The notes below the pieces were generated by a model. That model was given only the letters and a program-made list of their open reading frames with translations, was not told the origin of the DNA and did not search any database. From assembly GCF_025151995.1 (NCBI RefSeq), contig NZ_CP102290.1, positions 3,472,001 to 3,536,000 on the forward strand: a DNA stretch of 64,000 nt. Reading direction: 5' to 3'. Below, piece by piece: positions 1 through 7,967 of this stretch. Each line of letters opens with the position of its first letter. Position 1 is the first letter of the stretch. The stretch is from Ruminococcus gauvreauii. Lineage in GTDB: Bacteria > Bacillota > Clostridia > Lachnospirales > Lachnospiraceae. A program made the translations under genes and the position numbers.

Positions 1-1367
1 GTATTGTGACAAATCGTTTCCTGGCGATTCCGATTTTTGCGGTGGTCATGTATCTCGTTTACTTTGTGTCTGTTACGACGGTTGGAACCTGGGCGACTGA
101 CTGGGCAAATGACGGCGTATTTGGTGAAGGATGGAGCCTGTTTGGACTTCAGATTCCGGGCATTCCCGGAGTTGTGAGTGATCTGCTGACTTCCATTGGC
201 TGCGCGGACTGGCTGCAGGGACTGATTGTGGATGGAATCATCGGAGGCGTCGGGGCTGTGCTTGGGTTTGTTCCTCAGATGCTGGTGCTGTTTATCTTTC
301 TGGCATTTCTGGAGGCATGCGGTTACATGGCGCGTATTGCATTTATCATGGACCGGATTTTCCGCAGATTCGGACTTTCCGGAAAGTCATTTATTCCGAT
401 GCTCATCGGCACCGGCTGCGGGGTTCCCGGAGTCATGGCTTCCAGAACGATTGAAAATGACCGCGACAGAAAGATGACGATCATGACGACGACATTTATC
501 CCGTGCGGCGCGAAGCTGCCGATTATCGCATTGATCGCGGGTGCATTATTCGGAGGAGCTTCCTGGGTGGCGCCGAGTGCTTACTTTGTCGGAATCGCGG
601 CGATTATCTGTTCAGGAATTATTTTAAAAAAGACGAAGATGTTTGTGGGCGATCCGGCACCGTTCGTTATGGAGCTTCCTGCATATCACCTGCCGACTGT
701 CGGAAATGTACTGCGCAGCATGTGGGAGCGCGGATGGTCCTTCATTAAAAAGGCGGGTACAATCATTCTGTTATCGACCATCTTTATCTGGTTTACATCG
801 AATTTTGGATTTGTGGATGGAAAATTCGGAATGGTAGAAGATTTAAGTGACGGTCTTCTGGCTGCGATCGGATCTGCACTCGCATGGCTGTTCAAACCTC
901 TGGGCTGGGGGAACTGGCAGGCAGCTGTAGCAGCAATCACGGGTCTTGTTGCCAAGGAGAATGTTGTCGGTACGTTTGGCATTCTGTACGGTTTTGCAGA
1001 GGTTGCCGAGGACGGTGCGGAAGTCTGGGGGACACTCTCAGCAAGCTTTACTGCAGCGGCAGCGTACTCTTTCCTGGTGTTCAATCTTCTGTGTGCACCC
1101 TGTTTTGCGGCGATCGGAGCGATCAAACGGGAGATGAACAGTATGAAATGGACCTGGTTTGCGATCGGCTACCAGACGGTCTTCGCCTATGCGGTATCCC
1201 TGTGCGTATACCAGATCTGGAACTGTATTGCAGGAGGAGGATTTACCATCGGGACGGCAGTCGCGCTCCTGCTCGTGATCGGATTCATCTATCTGCTTTT
1301 CAGACCGTATAAAGAGAGTAAGACATTAAATGTATCAGTGAAAGGCATGAAGAAGGCAAAAGCCTGA
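1..1367 (+). CDS. feoB: Ferrous iron transport protein B, C-terminal part (cut by window start)
   Basis: This is the membrane half of FeoB, the GTP-driven Fe2+ permease of the cytoplasmic membrane. The open frame runs in from the window edge (first full codon at base 3), so the N-terminal G domain lies outside and the GTG near base 6 is not a real start. Visible marks are many hydrophobic segments, the first Gate motif GCGVPGVMASRTI (about bases 415-455), the second GLVAKENVVG (about 940-970), and the Cys-containing stretch CAPCFAAIGAIKREM near the end. All are typical of the nucleoside-recognition/Gate domains of FeoB. A Cys-rich FeoB partner and a Fur-like regulator follow on the same strand with short gaps, so this is probably the end of a feo operon. 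Confidence 0.95.
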   Translation, partial: IVTNRFLAIPIFAVVMYLVYFVSVTTVGTWATDWANDGVFGEGWSLFGLQIPGIPGVVSDLLTSIGCADWLQGLIVDGIIGGVGAVLGFVPQMLVLFIFLAFLEACGYMARIAFIMDRIFRRFGLSGKSFIPMLIGTGCGVPGVMASRTIENDRDRKMTIMTTTFIPCGAKLPIIALIAGALFGGASWVAPSAYFVGIAAIICSGIILKKTKMFVGDPAPFVMELPAYHLPTVGNVLRSMWERGWSFIKKAGTIILLSTIFIWFTSNFGFVDGKFGMVEDLSDGLLAAIGSALAWLFKPLGWGNWQAAVAAITGLVAKENVVGTFGILYGFAEVAEDGAEVWGTLSASFTAAAAYSFLVFNLLCAPCFAAIGAIKREMNSMKWTWFAIGYQTVFAYAVSLCVYQIWNCIAGGGFTIGTAVALLLVIGFIYLLFRPYKESKTLNVSVKGMKKAKA

Positions 1368-1388
1368 ATATAAGAAGGAAGGGGTATT

Positions 1389-1577
1389 ATGCTCGGATTG
1401 ATTACTGACAACCTGGCAACGATAATCATCGGACTTATCTTATTGGGCATTATCCTGCTGGTGGTGCGCAGTATGCGCAGAGATAAAAAAGCAGGGAAAT
1501 CCTGCGGCAGCTGCGGGGGCGGCTGCGGAGGGTGCTCGGGCGCATCGATATGTCATTCGGATAAAAAAGTCAGGTAA
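1389..1577 (+). CDS. FeoB-associated Cys-rich membrane protein
   Basis: This is a 62-residue protein with one N-terminal membrane helix (about residues 8-28), a short basic stretch, and a Gly/Cys cluster with the pattern CGSCGGGCGGC near residue 39. That is the build of the FeoB-associated Cys-rich membrane protein family, small proteins coded next to feoB whose role is thought to be in assembling or assisting the permease. The start is set by the AAGGAAGGGG run just upstream. It lies 21 bases after feoB and 20 before the Fur-like gene, so the three are probably one transcript. The cysteines could bind iron or another metal; that is inference. Confidence 0.85.
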   Translation: MLGLITDNLATIIIGLILLGIILLVVRSMRRDKKAGKSCGSCGGGCGGCSGASICHSDKKVR

Positions 1578-1597
1578 GGCGGAAAGGCGGGAAGACG

Positions 1598-1981
1598 ATG
1601 TGGACACAGGAGGAAATCATTCAGGAACTGCGTAGAAGAGGTAAACGGGTAACACAGCAGCGGCGGGAACTGATTGAGATTATTCTGGAAACAGACTGGA
1701 CTTCCAGCAAGGAAATTTACTATGAGGCCGTTCGACAGGGACAGAACATTGGCATGGCGACTGTTTACAGGATGCTGAATGTGTTGGAAGAGATCGGTGC
1801 AGTCGACCGGAGAAGCTATCAGATGGTGGAGGAGGAGAAGGAATCTGTTTCCATTATATTTAATCATGGGGAAACAGATGAGAAAAACAGAGAGCTATAC
1901 CAGAAGATAAAAAGAGTTTTGAGGGAAAATGGCTGTCTGGGAGACCAGGAGTTCAGTATGGTCATCCGTGTTGAATCATAA
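1598..1981 (+). CDS. Fur-family transcriptional regulator lacking the usual metal ligands
   Basis: The 127-residue product has a clear Fur-type winged helix in its first 75 residues, with RVTQQRRELIEII and the recognition helix region ATVYRMLNVLEEIGAV. Fur, Zur and PerR normally carry a His-rich HxHxH-type sensing site and CxxC pairs in the dimerization half. Here residues 76-127 contain a single His and a single Cys, and the domain is slightly short. The location behind feoB suggests a role in iron control, but direct metal sensing by the usual sites looks impossible. It may respond to another signal, act as a partner of a second Fur, or be losing function. Confidence 0.85.
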   Translation: MWTQEEIIQELRRRGKRVTQQRRELIEIILETDWTSSKEIYYEAVRQGQNIGMATVYRMLNVLEEIGAVDRRSYQMVEEEKESVSIIFNHGETDEKNRELYQKIKRVLRENGCLGDQEFSMVIRVES

Positions 1982-2020
1982 ATTTTATTGTTTGTTGTGA
2001 AAAAATTCATAATTATCATC

Positions 2021-2048
2021 TTGAAATAAATGAAAGATATGTTACAAT
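2021..2048 (+). promoter_or_regulatory. Predicted sigma-A promoter of the nitroreductase gene
   Basis: TTGAAA, a 16-base spacer and TACAAT lie about 30 bases before the nitroreductase start, in an AT-rich gap after the Fur-like gene. Read from sequence only. Confidence 0.5.
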
Positions 2049-2076
2049 AATATTACAAAAAAATAAGGGTGATATT

Positions 2077-2841
2077 ATGAATTTATATGAGGCAGTGTAT
2101 GCCAGGAAATCTGTGCGCAGCTTCGCACAGGATGTAGTCAGCGTGAAAGTGCTTGATGGAATCAAAAAGTTTTATCAGGAAGTAGAGGGTTTATTCACCG
2201 GTATCGAGACCGATCTGGTTATCGTAGATAAGCGGAAAGACAACAAATGCGGTATCGGCCTGGCGAGTGTCAGGGCCCCCTACTATCTTGCTTTATATAC
2301 AACTGAGCAGGAGAAATGCATGATGAATGCCGGATATATCATGCAGCAGATGGTCCTCTATCTCTGCAGCCATGGGCTGGGAAGCTGCTACGTCGGCATG
2401 AAAGTGATGAAGCCGTCCATGAGAAAGAGAAATGACAAGACGCTTGTATGTCTTGTGGCATTCGGCAAAAGCAAAGGGGGATATACACGTAAAATATCAG
2501 AGGCGAAAAGAATGGACCTGAAAGAACTCTGTGTGTATAAGGAGAAGCCGAGGCTTTGGATGAACCAGCTCCTGGAGGCGGGGAGGCTGGCACCGTCCAG
2601 TATGAATTCCCAGCCGTGGAGGTTTGTTGTGTATGACAACAGAATTCACGTCTTCTCCAAACGGCATAAGTCCAATCAGCTGGGAAAATATACGGAGCTT
2701 AATTTTGGCATTCTGTTCAGCAACATGATGGCGGTGGCGGAGGAGCTGTGGCTCGATGTCGATCTGATCCGACTGGAAGGGATCAGCCAGAAAACATTTC
2801 CGAACAGTCAGTACGTATTAAGCGTAATTTTAAGGGCATAA
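2077..2841 (+). CDS. Nitroreductase family protein (TM1586-like)
   Basis: This 254-residue protein begins MNLYEAVYARKSVRSF, the standard opening of FMN-dependent nitroreductases, and has the second signature GRLAPSSMNSQPWRFVVYD around residues 168-187. The internal arrangement, with two halves each resembling a nitroreductase repeat, matches the putative nitroreductase family typified by Thermotoga TM1586. A flavin-dependent reduction of an unknown substrate using NAD(P)H is the family expectation. An AAGGGTG ribosome site precedes the ATG, and the gene has its own likely promoter. It is probably a single-gene unit, because a tRNA gene with a strong promoter follows. Confidence 0.85.
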   Translation: MNLYEAVYARKSVRSFAQDVVSVKVLDGIKKFYQEVEGLFTGIETDLVIVDKRKDNKCGIGLASVRAPYYLALYTTEQEKCMMNAGYIMQQMVLYLCSHGLGSCYVGMKVMKPSMRKRNDKTLVCLVAFGKSKGGYTRKISEAKRMDLKELCVYKEKPRLWMNQLLEAGRLAPSSMNSQPWRFVVYDNRIHVFSKRHKSNQLGKYTELNFGILFSNMMAVAEELWLDVDLIRLEGISQKTFPNSQYVLSVILRA

Positions 2842-2846
2842 AGGTG

Positions 2847-2875
2847 TTGACAAGTGATGGGATTTATAGTATATT
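2847..2875 (+). promoter_or_regulatory. Strong sigma-A promoter of the tRNA-Gly gene
   Basis: A consensus TTGACA, a 17-base spacer and TATATT end 23 bases before the first tRNA base, fitting a stable-RNA promoter. Confidence 0.75.
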
Positions 2876-2898
2876 ATAAATCGGTCAGTAAATGACAG

Positions 2899-2971
2899 GC
2901 GCGAGTGGCTCAGTTGGTGGAGCGCGACCTTGCCAAGGTCGAGGCCGCGGGTTCGAGTCCCGTCTCGCGCT
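2899..2971 (+). tRNA. tRNA-Gly (anticodon GCC)
   Basis: The 73-base cloverleaf folds fully. The acceptor stem is GCGCGAG with CTCGCGC, the D-arm stem GCTC with GAGC, the anticodon stem CGACC with GGTCG around loop TTGCCAA (anticodon GCC at 2932-2934), and the T-arm stem GCGGG with CCCGT around TTCGAGT. The discriminator base is T and CCA is not encoded, so it must be added after transcription. This reads GGC/GGU glycine codons. No intron and no neighbouring tRNA are present. Confidence 0.97.
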
Positions 2972-3079
2972 CTTACGTTTGAGAGTCTTGGAATACGCAG
3001 GTTGCGGATTTCAGGGCTTTTTGTTTTTATGATACGGGAACAGTGTTTCCTGATTACAGCAGTGGAGAGGAGAGTATTT

Positions 3080-4039
3080 ATGATGAGACGAAGCAGGAAG
3101 GTTGTGTTGGCTGCTCTGATGGTTGGTTGCATGGCAGCAATCGTTACCGGATGTAAGGATAAAGGGGAAGGGACAGCATCCGTTTCAGCGGCTGAACCCC
3201 AGAAGTACGTATCCAAAGATGAAAATATGGTGATCTATCTGCCGGATGATACCTGGTCGACAGACGAGGAGAGCAATGACCTGCATATTTTTACTTCCGT
3301 GGACGGGCTGATCATGATTTCACATACGGCAAACGCGGGGGAGGAGATGTTCCCGGAGGAGGAAAAGGACCTGGAAAAAATCCTGGATGCGGAAGGGTAT
3401 ATAAGTGAAGGATACGAGGTGGAGGAATTTGAAAAAAATCAGATCTCTTCCATGAAATCATATAAGGCGGTCATCCGTTATACGGATAAGAAATCTACGT
3501 ATACGTACGGCGTGTTATACGGAACGATACTGGGCGATGATGTTTATCTTGCGAGTGCGATGGTGCTCAGTGACGATCAGCAGACGCTTGAGGGAATCAA
3601 AAAGTCGGTATACGGTTTCGAGTGGACACCGGATGAAGTGCTGCAGCCTGAGGAGACAAAAGCGGCAGATGATGAGATTGTGACACCGGAGGTGACCTCT
3701 TTTCCAACACCGGAAGCCACGCCTGAGCTGACGCCCGAGGCAACGCCTGAGCCGACACCGGAAGCAACGCCTGAGCCGACACCGGAAGCCACGCCTGAAC
3801 CGACACCGGAAGCCACCCCGGAACCGGCACCTGTCGCACCGGAGGATGTGACATCGCTGAACAGGGACGGTGTGTGCAGTTCACCCGCATATGTGAGAAG
3901 CGGTCCGAATACAGCAAGCTCGATTCTGGGCAGCCTGGAGCAGGGTGACACCGTAACTATTACAGGAGAGATCAGAAACTGGTATCAGATCTCTTATCAG
4001 GGCTCAACGGCATACATCTGCAAGGATTATATGCAGTAG
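3080..4039 (+). CDS. Lipoprotein with Pro-Glu-Ala-Thr linker and C-terminal bacterial SH3 domain
   Basis: The product is 319 residues. A basic, hydrophobic signal peptide ends in the lipobox VTGC (Cys25), so the protein should be lipid-anchored on the outer face of the membrane. Residues about 45-200 form an unassigned extracytoplasmic domain. A low-complexity spacer of TPEATPEP-type repeats follows (about residues 205-257) and probably spans the cell wall. The last 61 residues are an SH3b-type domain (VRSGPNTASSILGSL...GDTVTITG...WYQISYQGSTAYI), which often binds peptidoglycan. The ATG pair at 3080/3083 follows GAGGAGAG. A longer open frame upstream runs into the tRNA gene and is not used. 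The function beyond wall attachment is unknown. Confidence 0.85.
   Translation: MMRRSRKVVLAALMVGCMAAIVTGCKDKGEGTASVSAAEPQKYVSKDENMVIYLPDDTWSTDEESNDLHIFTSVDGLIMISHTANAGEEMFPEEEKDLEKILDAEGYISEGYEVEEFEKNQISSMKSYKAVIRYTDKKSTYTYGVLYGTILGDDVYLASAMVLSDDQQTLEGIKKSVYGFEWTPDEVLQPEETKAADDEIVTPEVTSFPTPEATPELTPEATPEPTPEATPEPTPEATPEPTPEATPEPAPVAPEDVTSLNRDGVCSSPAYVRSGPNTASSILGSLEQGDTVTITGEIRNWYQISYQGSTAYICKDYMQ
3695..3838 (+). repeat. Tandem coding repeat (ACGCCTGAGCCGACACCGGA-type units)
   Basis: A run of near-identical 24-base units encodes the repeating TPEATPEP linker of the SH3 lipoprotein. Copies differ mostly by silent changes, so unit number could vary by slippage or recombination between strains. 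Confidence 0.85.
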
Positions 4040-4082
4040 ACAGAAAAATGAAATTGTGCTATATTTAAAAAATAATAATGTT

Positions 4083-4106
4083 GGGGTCAAAAGTTTCTTT
4101 GACCCC
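4083..4106. repeat. Palindrome GGGGTCAAA-N6-TTTGACCCC
   Basis: A perfect 9-bp inverted repeat stands 43 bases after the SH3 lipoprotein gene. It could stop transcription, although no T run follows. A related TTTTTGACCC half-site occurs near 4214 and a similar palindrome near 29750. The TGATACCA just after it is matched by TGGTATCA near 4224, so the whole 4083-4231 gap may fold as one unit. Confidence 0.55.
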
Positions 4107-4266
4107 ATGATACCACGGATTGTTCCGCACAATGTGCTGCCACAATTCTGAAAACATTCGAAATCCGCCCTGCTCGGGCTACTTTCTCATGTTTTGCGGG
4201 TCCCCAAGTCATGCTTTTTGACCCTGGTATCAAAAAATATAGTATTCATTACAAAGGAGACGTACG

Positions 4267-4578
4267 ATGGTAGCAACTTCAATATTATTCAGCAGGTCTT
4301 TTGAGATCTTCCTGATAGTGGCACTTGCAGTGATCACGGTTTTGCTGTTTACAGGAAATGGATCTTTTATGCTGAAGTCCAAGAACTCAACGAAAACCAG
4401 GACTCCGGAGGAAGAGAAAAAGCTGGGCAGACAGCTCAGTTATGTGACCGGAATCTGGCTTCTGGCGGAATTCCTGCTGTTGTTTTTCGGCAATTCAGCG
4501 ATTGCCGGCATCATTTATATCGTAGTTATCGTAATTTCTATGATCATTCTGGTTAAATTTTTTAAGAATAATGGATAA
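4267..4578 (+). CDS. Small membrane protein, DUF3784-like
   Basis: This is a 103-residue protein with three predicted membrane helices (about residues 10-30, 58-75 and 78-97) and a charged cytoplasmic segment around KTRTPEEEKKLGRQL. The order, one helix, a polar stretch with a phosphate-site-like run, then a helical hairpin, resembles the DUF3784 family of Firmicutes, but I hold this match loosely. AAAGGAG precedes the ATG. No function can be inferred. A hairpin that may terminate transcription follows. Confidence 0.7.
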   Translation: MVATSILFSRSFEIFLIVALAVITVLLFTGNGSFMLKSKNSTKTRTPEEEKKLGRQLSYVTGIWLLAEFLLLFFGNSAIAGIIYIVVIVISMIILVKFFKNNG

Positions 4579-4586
4579 TAGAATCT

Positions 4587-4619
4587 GGGGATGGAAGGAA
4601 AGTAAATTTCCTCTGTCCC
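4587..4619 (+). terminator. Possible terminator hairpin
   Basis: GGGGATGGAAGGAAA and TTTCCTCTGTCCC can pair across a short loop, followed by TGATTTTAT. The stem is imperfect and the T run is weak. Confidence 0.4.
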
Positions 4620-4688
4620 TGATTTTATCTCCGTAAGTCAAAGTCCCGCAGCCTGTGGGAATCAATGTAAACAGGAGGAAACGAAACT

Positions 4689-5513
4689 ATGCAGAAGGAA
4701 TTTGAACGTATCAGACGATGTGTGGATGTAATTCAGAGACGGGTGGATTTCATACCGAGAGCAGCGGTTGTGCTGGGGAGCGGCCTCGGTGATTTCGCGC
4801 GGAACATCGATGTAAAGGCAGTTTTGCCGTACCGGGAGATTCCCGGTTTTCCGATTTCCAGCGTGCCGGGACATGCGGGACAGTTTGTGTTCGGATATGT
4901 GGGAAGCCTTCCGGTGGTCGTGATGCAGGGCCGGGTACACTATTATGAAGGGTATACGATTCAGGATGTGGTATTACCCATCCGTGTGATGAAACTTCTC
5001 GGTGCGGATACGCTGCTGCTCACGAATGCGGCGGGCGGTCTGAATACGGAGTTTGCGGGTGGAAACCTGATGCTGATCACGGATCAGATCGCATCCTTTG
5101 TGCCGTCTGTGCTGCGTGGAGAAAACATGGAAGAACTCGGAGAACGTTTTCCGGATATGAGTGAAATATATGACCGTACGCTTAGAAATCTGGTGAAAGC
5201 ATGTGCAGATGAACTGGGGATCGCATTGAAGGAAGGGGTTTACATTCAGCTCCCCGGACCGAATTACGAGTCACCTCACGAGGTGAAGATGTGCCGGATA
5301 CTGGGCGCTGATGCAGTCGGAATGAGTACGGCATGCGAGGCTGTCGCGGCCAACCATATGGGCATGAAAATCTGCGGAATTTCCTGCATCACGAATCTGG
5401 CGTGCGGCATGACAGACAGACCTCTTTCACACGAGGAGGTACAGGAAGTATCAGCGCGTGTTACCGATACCTTTCAGAAGCTGGTACGCACAGTGCTGGA
5501 GCGTCTGGGATGA
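4689..5513 (+). CDS. punA: Purine-nucleoside phosphorylase (trimeric type)
   Basis: The 274-residue enzyme splits purine nucleosides with phosphate into the base and ribose 1-phosphate, a salvage step in the cytoplasm. Signatures of the trimeric inosine/guanosine-type family are VVLGSGLGDF (phosphate loop), SVPGHAGQF, GRVHYYEGY, LLTNAAGGLN, and the base-binding run GMSTACEAVAANHMGM with the following SCITNLACGM. Length matches the family. A GGAGGAAAC site sets the start. A lipase-like gene follows after 26 bases, so the two may be co-transcribed, although no shared pathway is evident. Confidence 0.93.
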   Translation: MQKEFERIRRCVDVIQRRVDFIPRAAVVLGSGLGDFARNIDVKAVLPYREIPGFPISSVPGHAGQFVFGYVGSLPVVVMQGRVHYYEGYTIQDVVLPIRVMKLLGADTLLLTNAAGGLNTEFAGGNLMLITDQIASFVPSVLRGENMEELGERFPDMSEIYDRTLRNLVKACADELGIALKEGVYIQLPGPNYESPHEVKMCRILGADAVGMSTACEAVAANHMGMKICGISCITNLACGMTDRPLSHEEVQEVSARVTDTFQKLVRTVLERLG

Positions 5514-5539
5514 TGAAGATAACGAAAGGGGAATGACTC

Positions 5540-6478
5540 ATGGGAATGGAAGTACAGAAAGTGCGGTCCGGGACAGACGGGCTGCTGCTGGATGTGATAA
5601 TCGGGGTGCCGGCGGGGATACCGCGCGGGGTCGTGCAGATATGCCATGGAATGAGTGAACACAAGGAGCGGTATCTGCCTTTTATGGAATATCTGAATCT
5701 TCAGGGATTTGCTGCGGTGATACATGACCATCGCGGACACGGAAACAGCGTGAAGAAGAAAGGGGACCTCGGCTATATGTATGGAGGCGGAGGCCGGGCG
5801 CTGGTTGAAGATACGTATCAGATCACGATGCTCTGCAAAAAACGATTCCCGGATCTTCCGTTTATTCTGTTTGGCCACAGCATGGGTTCACTGATTGCAC
5901 GCGCATACACCAAACAGTATGACAGCGGACTGGATATGCTGATCCTCTCAGGATCACCTTCAGAAAATCCGATGCTGGGACTGGGAAAATGTGTGGCTCA
6001 TTTGGAAAAATTTATATTTGGGGACCGCCACAAAAGCCGTCTGATCGAATTTCTTTCCTTCGGGGGATTTGCCGGACGGTTTGCCGGGGAAAAGAACCGG
6101 TATGCCTGGATCTGTTCTGACAGGGATGTTTATCTGGAATATGAACGTTCACCGGAATGTGGATTTGTATTTACGGATGACGCGTACCTTGCGCTGTTTG
6201 AACTGATGAGCGAAGTATATTCTGAAAAGGGCTGGAAGTGCAGCAGGCCCGATCTGCCCGTATTATTTATCGGAGGAGGAGACGATCCGTGTATCGGGAG
6301 TGTCAGGAAATTTAAGAAAGCGCTGATATCGATGCGGCTGGCGGGTTACCGGAACGTAAAGGGAAAATTATATCCGGGGATGCGCCATGAAATTTTAAAT
6401 GAGAGAGATAAGCGGAAAGTCTTTTCGGACGTCTGCAAATATATGAAAAAACAGTTGGAAAATGGAGAGAACAGATGA
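5540..6478 (+). CDS. Alpha/beta hydrolase, serine aminopeptidase/monoacylglycerol lipase-like
   Basis: This 312-residue cytoplasmic hydrolase has the full triad of the S33/lysophospholipase-type family. The nucleophile elbow is GHSMGS (Ser114), the Asp is in GGGDDPCIG (about 249), and the His is in GMRHEIL (283). The oxyanion region HGMSEHKERY and the HDHRGHGNS strand are also typical. Such enzymes cleave acyl esters such as monoacylglycerols or lysophospholipids; the substrate here is unknown. There is no signal peptide. Its stop overlaps the malQ start by four bases (ATGA), so translation is probably coupled. Confidence 0.85.
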   Translation: MGMEVQKVRSGTDGLLLDVIIGVPAGIPRGVVQICHGMSEHKERYLPFMEYLNLQGFAAVIHDHRGHGNSVKKKGDLGYMYGGGGRALVEDTYQITMLCKKRFPDLPFILFGHSMGSLIARAYTKQYDSGLDMLILSGSPSENPMLGLGKCVAHLEKFIFGDRHKSRLIEFLSFGGFAGRFAGEKNRYAWICSDRDVYLEYERSPECGFVFTDDAYLALFELMSEVYSEKGWKCSRPDLPVLFIGGGDDPCIGSVRKFKKALISMRLAGYRNVKGKLYPGMRHEILNERDKRKVFSDVCKYMKKQLENGENR

Positions 6479-7950
6479 GAAGTAGTGGTATTTTGCTGCC
6501 GGTTGCATCGCTGCCGTCGAAATACGGTATCGGCAGTTTTTCAAAGGAAGCGTATGAATTCGTAGATCAGCTTGATAGGGCGGGACAGAAAATCTGGCAG
6601 ATCCTGCCGCTGGGCCCGACCGGGTACGGCGATTCTCCGTACCAGTCTTTTTCCACGTATGCCGGCAACCCGTATTTCATCAACCTCGAGACACTGATCG
6701 AGGAGGGGCTTCTGACGGAAGCGGAGTGTGATGCGTTTACGTATGGAACCCATCCCGCATATATAGACTATGACAAGGTGTTTGATGCGCGCAATGTTCT
6801 GCTGAGAAAAGCGTACGAGAGGTTTGTTCCGGACGATGATTTTGGGGAATTTACGCGAAGCAACGGATATTGGCTGGAGGATTATGCACTGTACATGGCG
6901 ATCAAGGACAGCCGCGAAGGCAGGAGCTGGACAGAGTGGGAGGAAGAACTGAGAGACCGGCAGCCAAGCGCGGTTCAGGCGATTCGTGAAGAGCTTGCAT
7001 CTGAAATACAGTATTACAGGTTTAAACAGTATAAATTCTATACTCAATGGGATAAGCTAAAACGATATGCGAACGATAAAGGCATTCAGATCATTGGGGA
7101 TATGCCGATCTATGTGGCCTTTGACAGCTCAGACGCATGGGCCAATCCCCTGCTGTTCCAGTTTGATGAACACAATCAGCCGGTTGCCGTGGCGGGCTGT
7201 CCGCCGGACTATTTTGCGCCAAAGGGACAGCTCTGGGGTAATCCGCTGTATAGCTGGGAGTATCACAGGGAAACCGGATACAGCTGGTGGGTACAGAGGA
7301 TGCAGCACAGTCTGCGCCTGTACGATGTGGTCCGCGTCGACCATTTCCGTGGATTTGACGAGTACTATTCGGTACCCTTCGGAAACGAGACTGCGGAATT
7401 CGGACACTGGGAAAAAGGACCGGGTCTGGAACTGTTTCATGCACTCAAAGAAAAAGTGGACAATCTGAGCGTCATCGCTGAAGACCTGGGTTTTCTGACA
7501 GACAGTGTCCTTCAGCTTGTCAAGGATACCGGATACCCCGGAATGAAGGTGCTGGAGTTTGCATTTGATGACGGAGCAGACTGTCTTTATCTGCCGCATA
7601 ATTTTGTACAGAATAGCATCGTGTATACGGGAACACATGATAATGACACGCTTGTTGGATGGATCGAGTCCATGGGAGAGCATACCAGAAATTATACGAA
7701 GGCGTATCTCGATCTGGAAGAAGATGATATGGAAAAGATGGTCTGGGCACTGATTCGTCTGGCACTCGGCAGTGTTGCCGAAAGAGCAGTCATTCCGATG
7801 CAGGATTATCTCTGCCTGGGAACAGAGGCACGGATTAATGTGCCGTCCACGCTTGGAAACAACTGGAAGTGGAGACTGCAGAAAGGGCAGTTCACAGATG
7901 AACTGGCTGACAGGATCCGCGGCATCAGTGCCGTATACGGTAGACTTTAA
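6475..7950 (+). CDS. malQ: 4-alpha-glucanotransferase (amylomaltase, GH77)
   Basis: The 491-residue enzyme transfers alpha-1,4-glucan segments between maltodextrins, releasing glucose, in the cytoplasm. It opens with RSSGILLPVASLPSKYGIGSF and shows the GH77 active-site blocks: VVRVDHFRGF with nucleophile Asp289, IAEDLG with acid/base Glu336, and TGTHDND with Asp389. Length is normal for the short bacterial form. It is coupled to the hydrolase gene ahead and lies 17 bases before an ABC exporter gene. No other maltose or glycogen gene is nearby. Confidence 0.95.
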   Translation: MRSSGILLPVASLPSKYGIGSFSKEAYEFVDQLDRAGQKIWQILPLGPTGYGDSPYQSFSTYAGNPYFINLETLIEEGLLTEAECDAFTYGTHPAYIDYDKVFDARNVLLRKAYERFVPDDDFGEFTRSNGYWLEDYALYMAIKDSREGRSWTEWEEELRDRQPSAVQAIREELASEIQYYRFKQYKFYTQWDKLKRYANDKGIQIIGDMPIYVAFDSSDAWANPLLFQFDEHNQPVAVAGCPPDYFAPKGQLWGNPLYSWEYHRETGYSWWVQRMQHSLRLYDVVRVDHFRGFDEYYSVPFGNETAEFGHWEKGPGLELFHALKEKVDNLSVIAEDLGFLTDSVLQLVKDTGYPGMKVLEFAFDDGADCLYLPHNFVQNSIVYTGTHDNDTLVGWIESMGEHTRNYTKAYLDLEEDDMEKMVWALIRLALGSVAERAVIPMQDYLCLGTEARINVPSTLGNNWKWRLQKGQFTDELADRIRGISAVYGRL

Positions 7951-7967
7951 AGAATAGGGAAAAAGCT

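Noticed and set aside
2930..3079. Upstream extension of the SH3 lipoprotein gene into the tRNA
   Set aside because: It would begin inside tRNA-Gly and place 50 residues before a complete signal peptide. The ATG at 3080 has its own GAGGAGAG site.
3695..3838. Possible CRISPR-like repeat array
   Set aside because: Units are contiguous without spacers, in frame, and encode a Pro-Glu-Ala-Thr linker.
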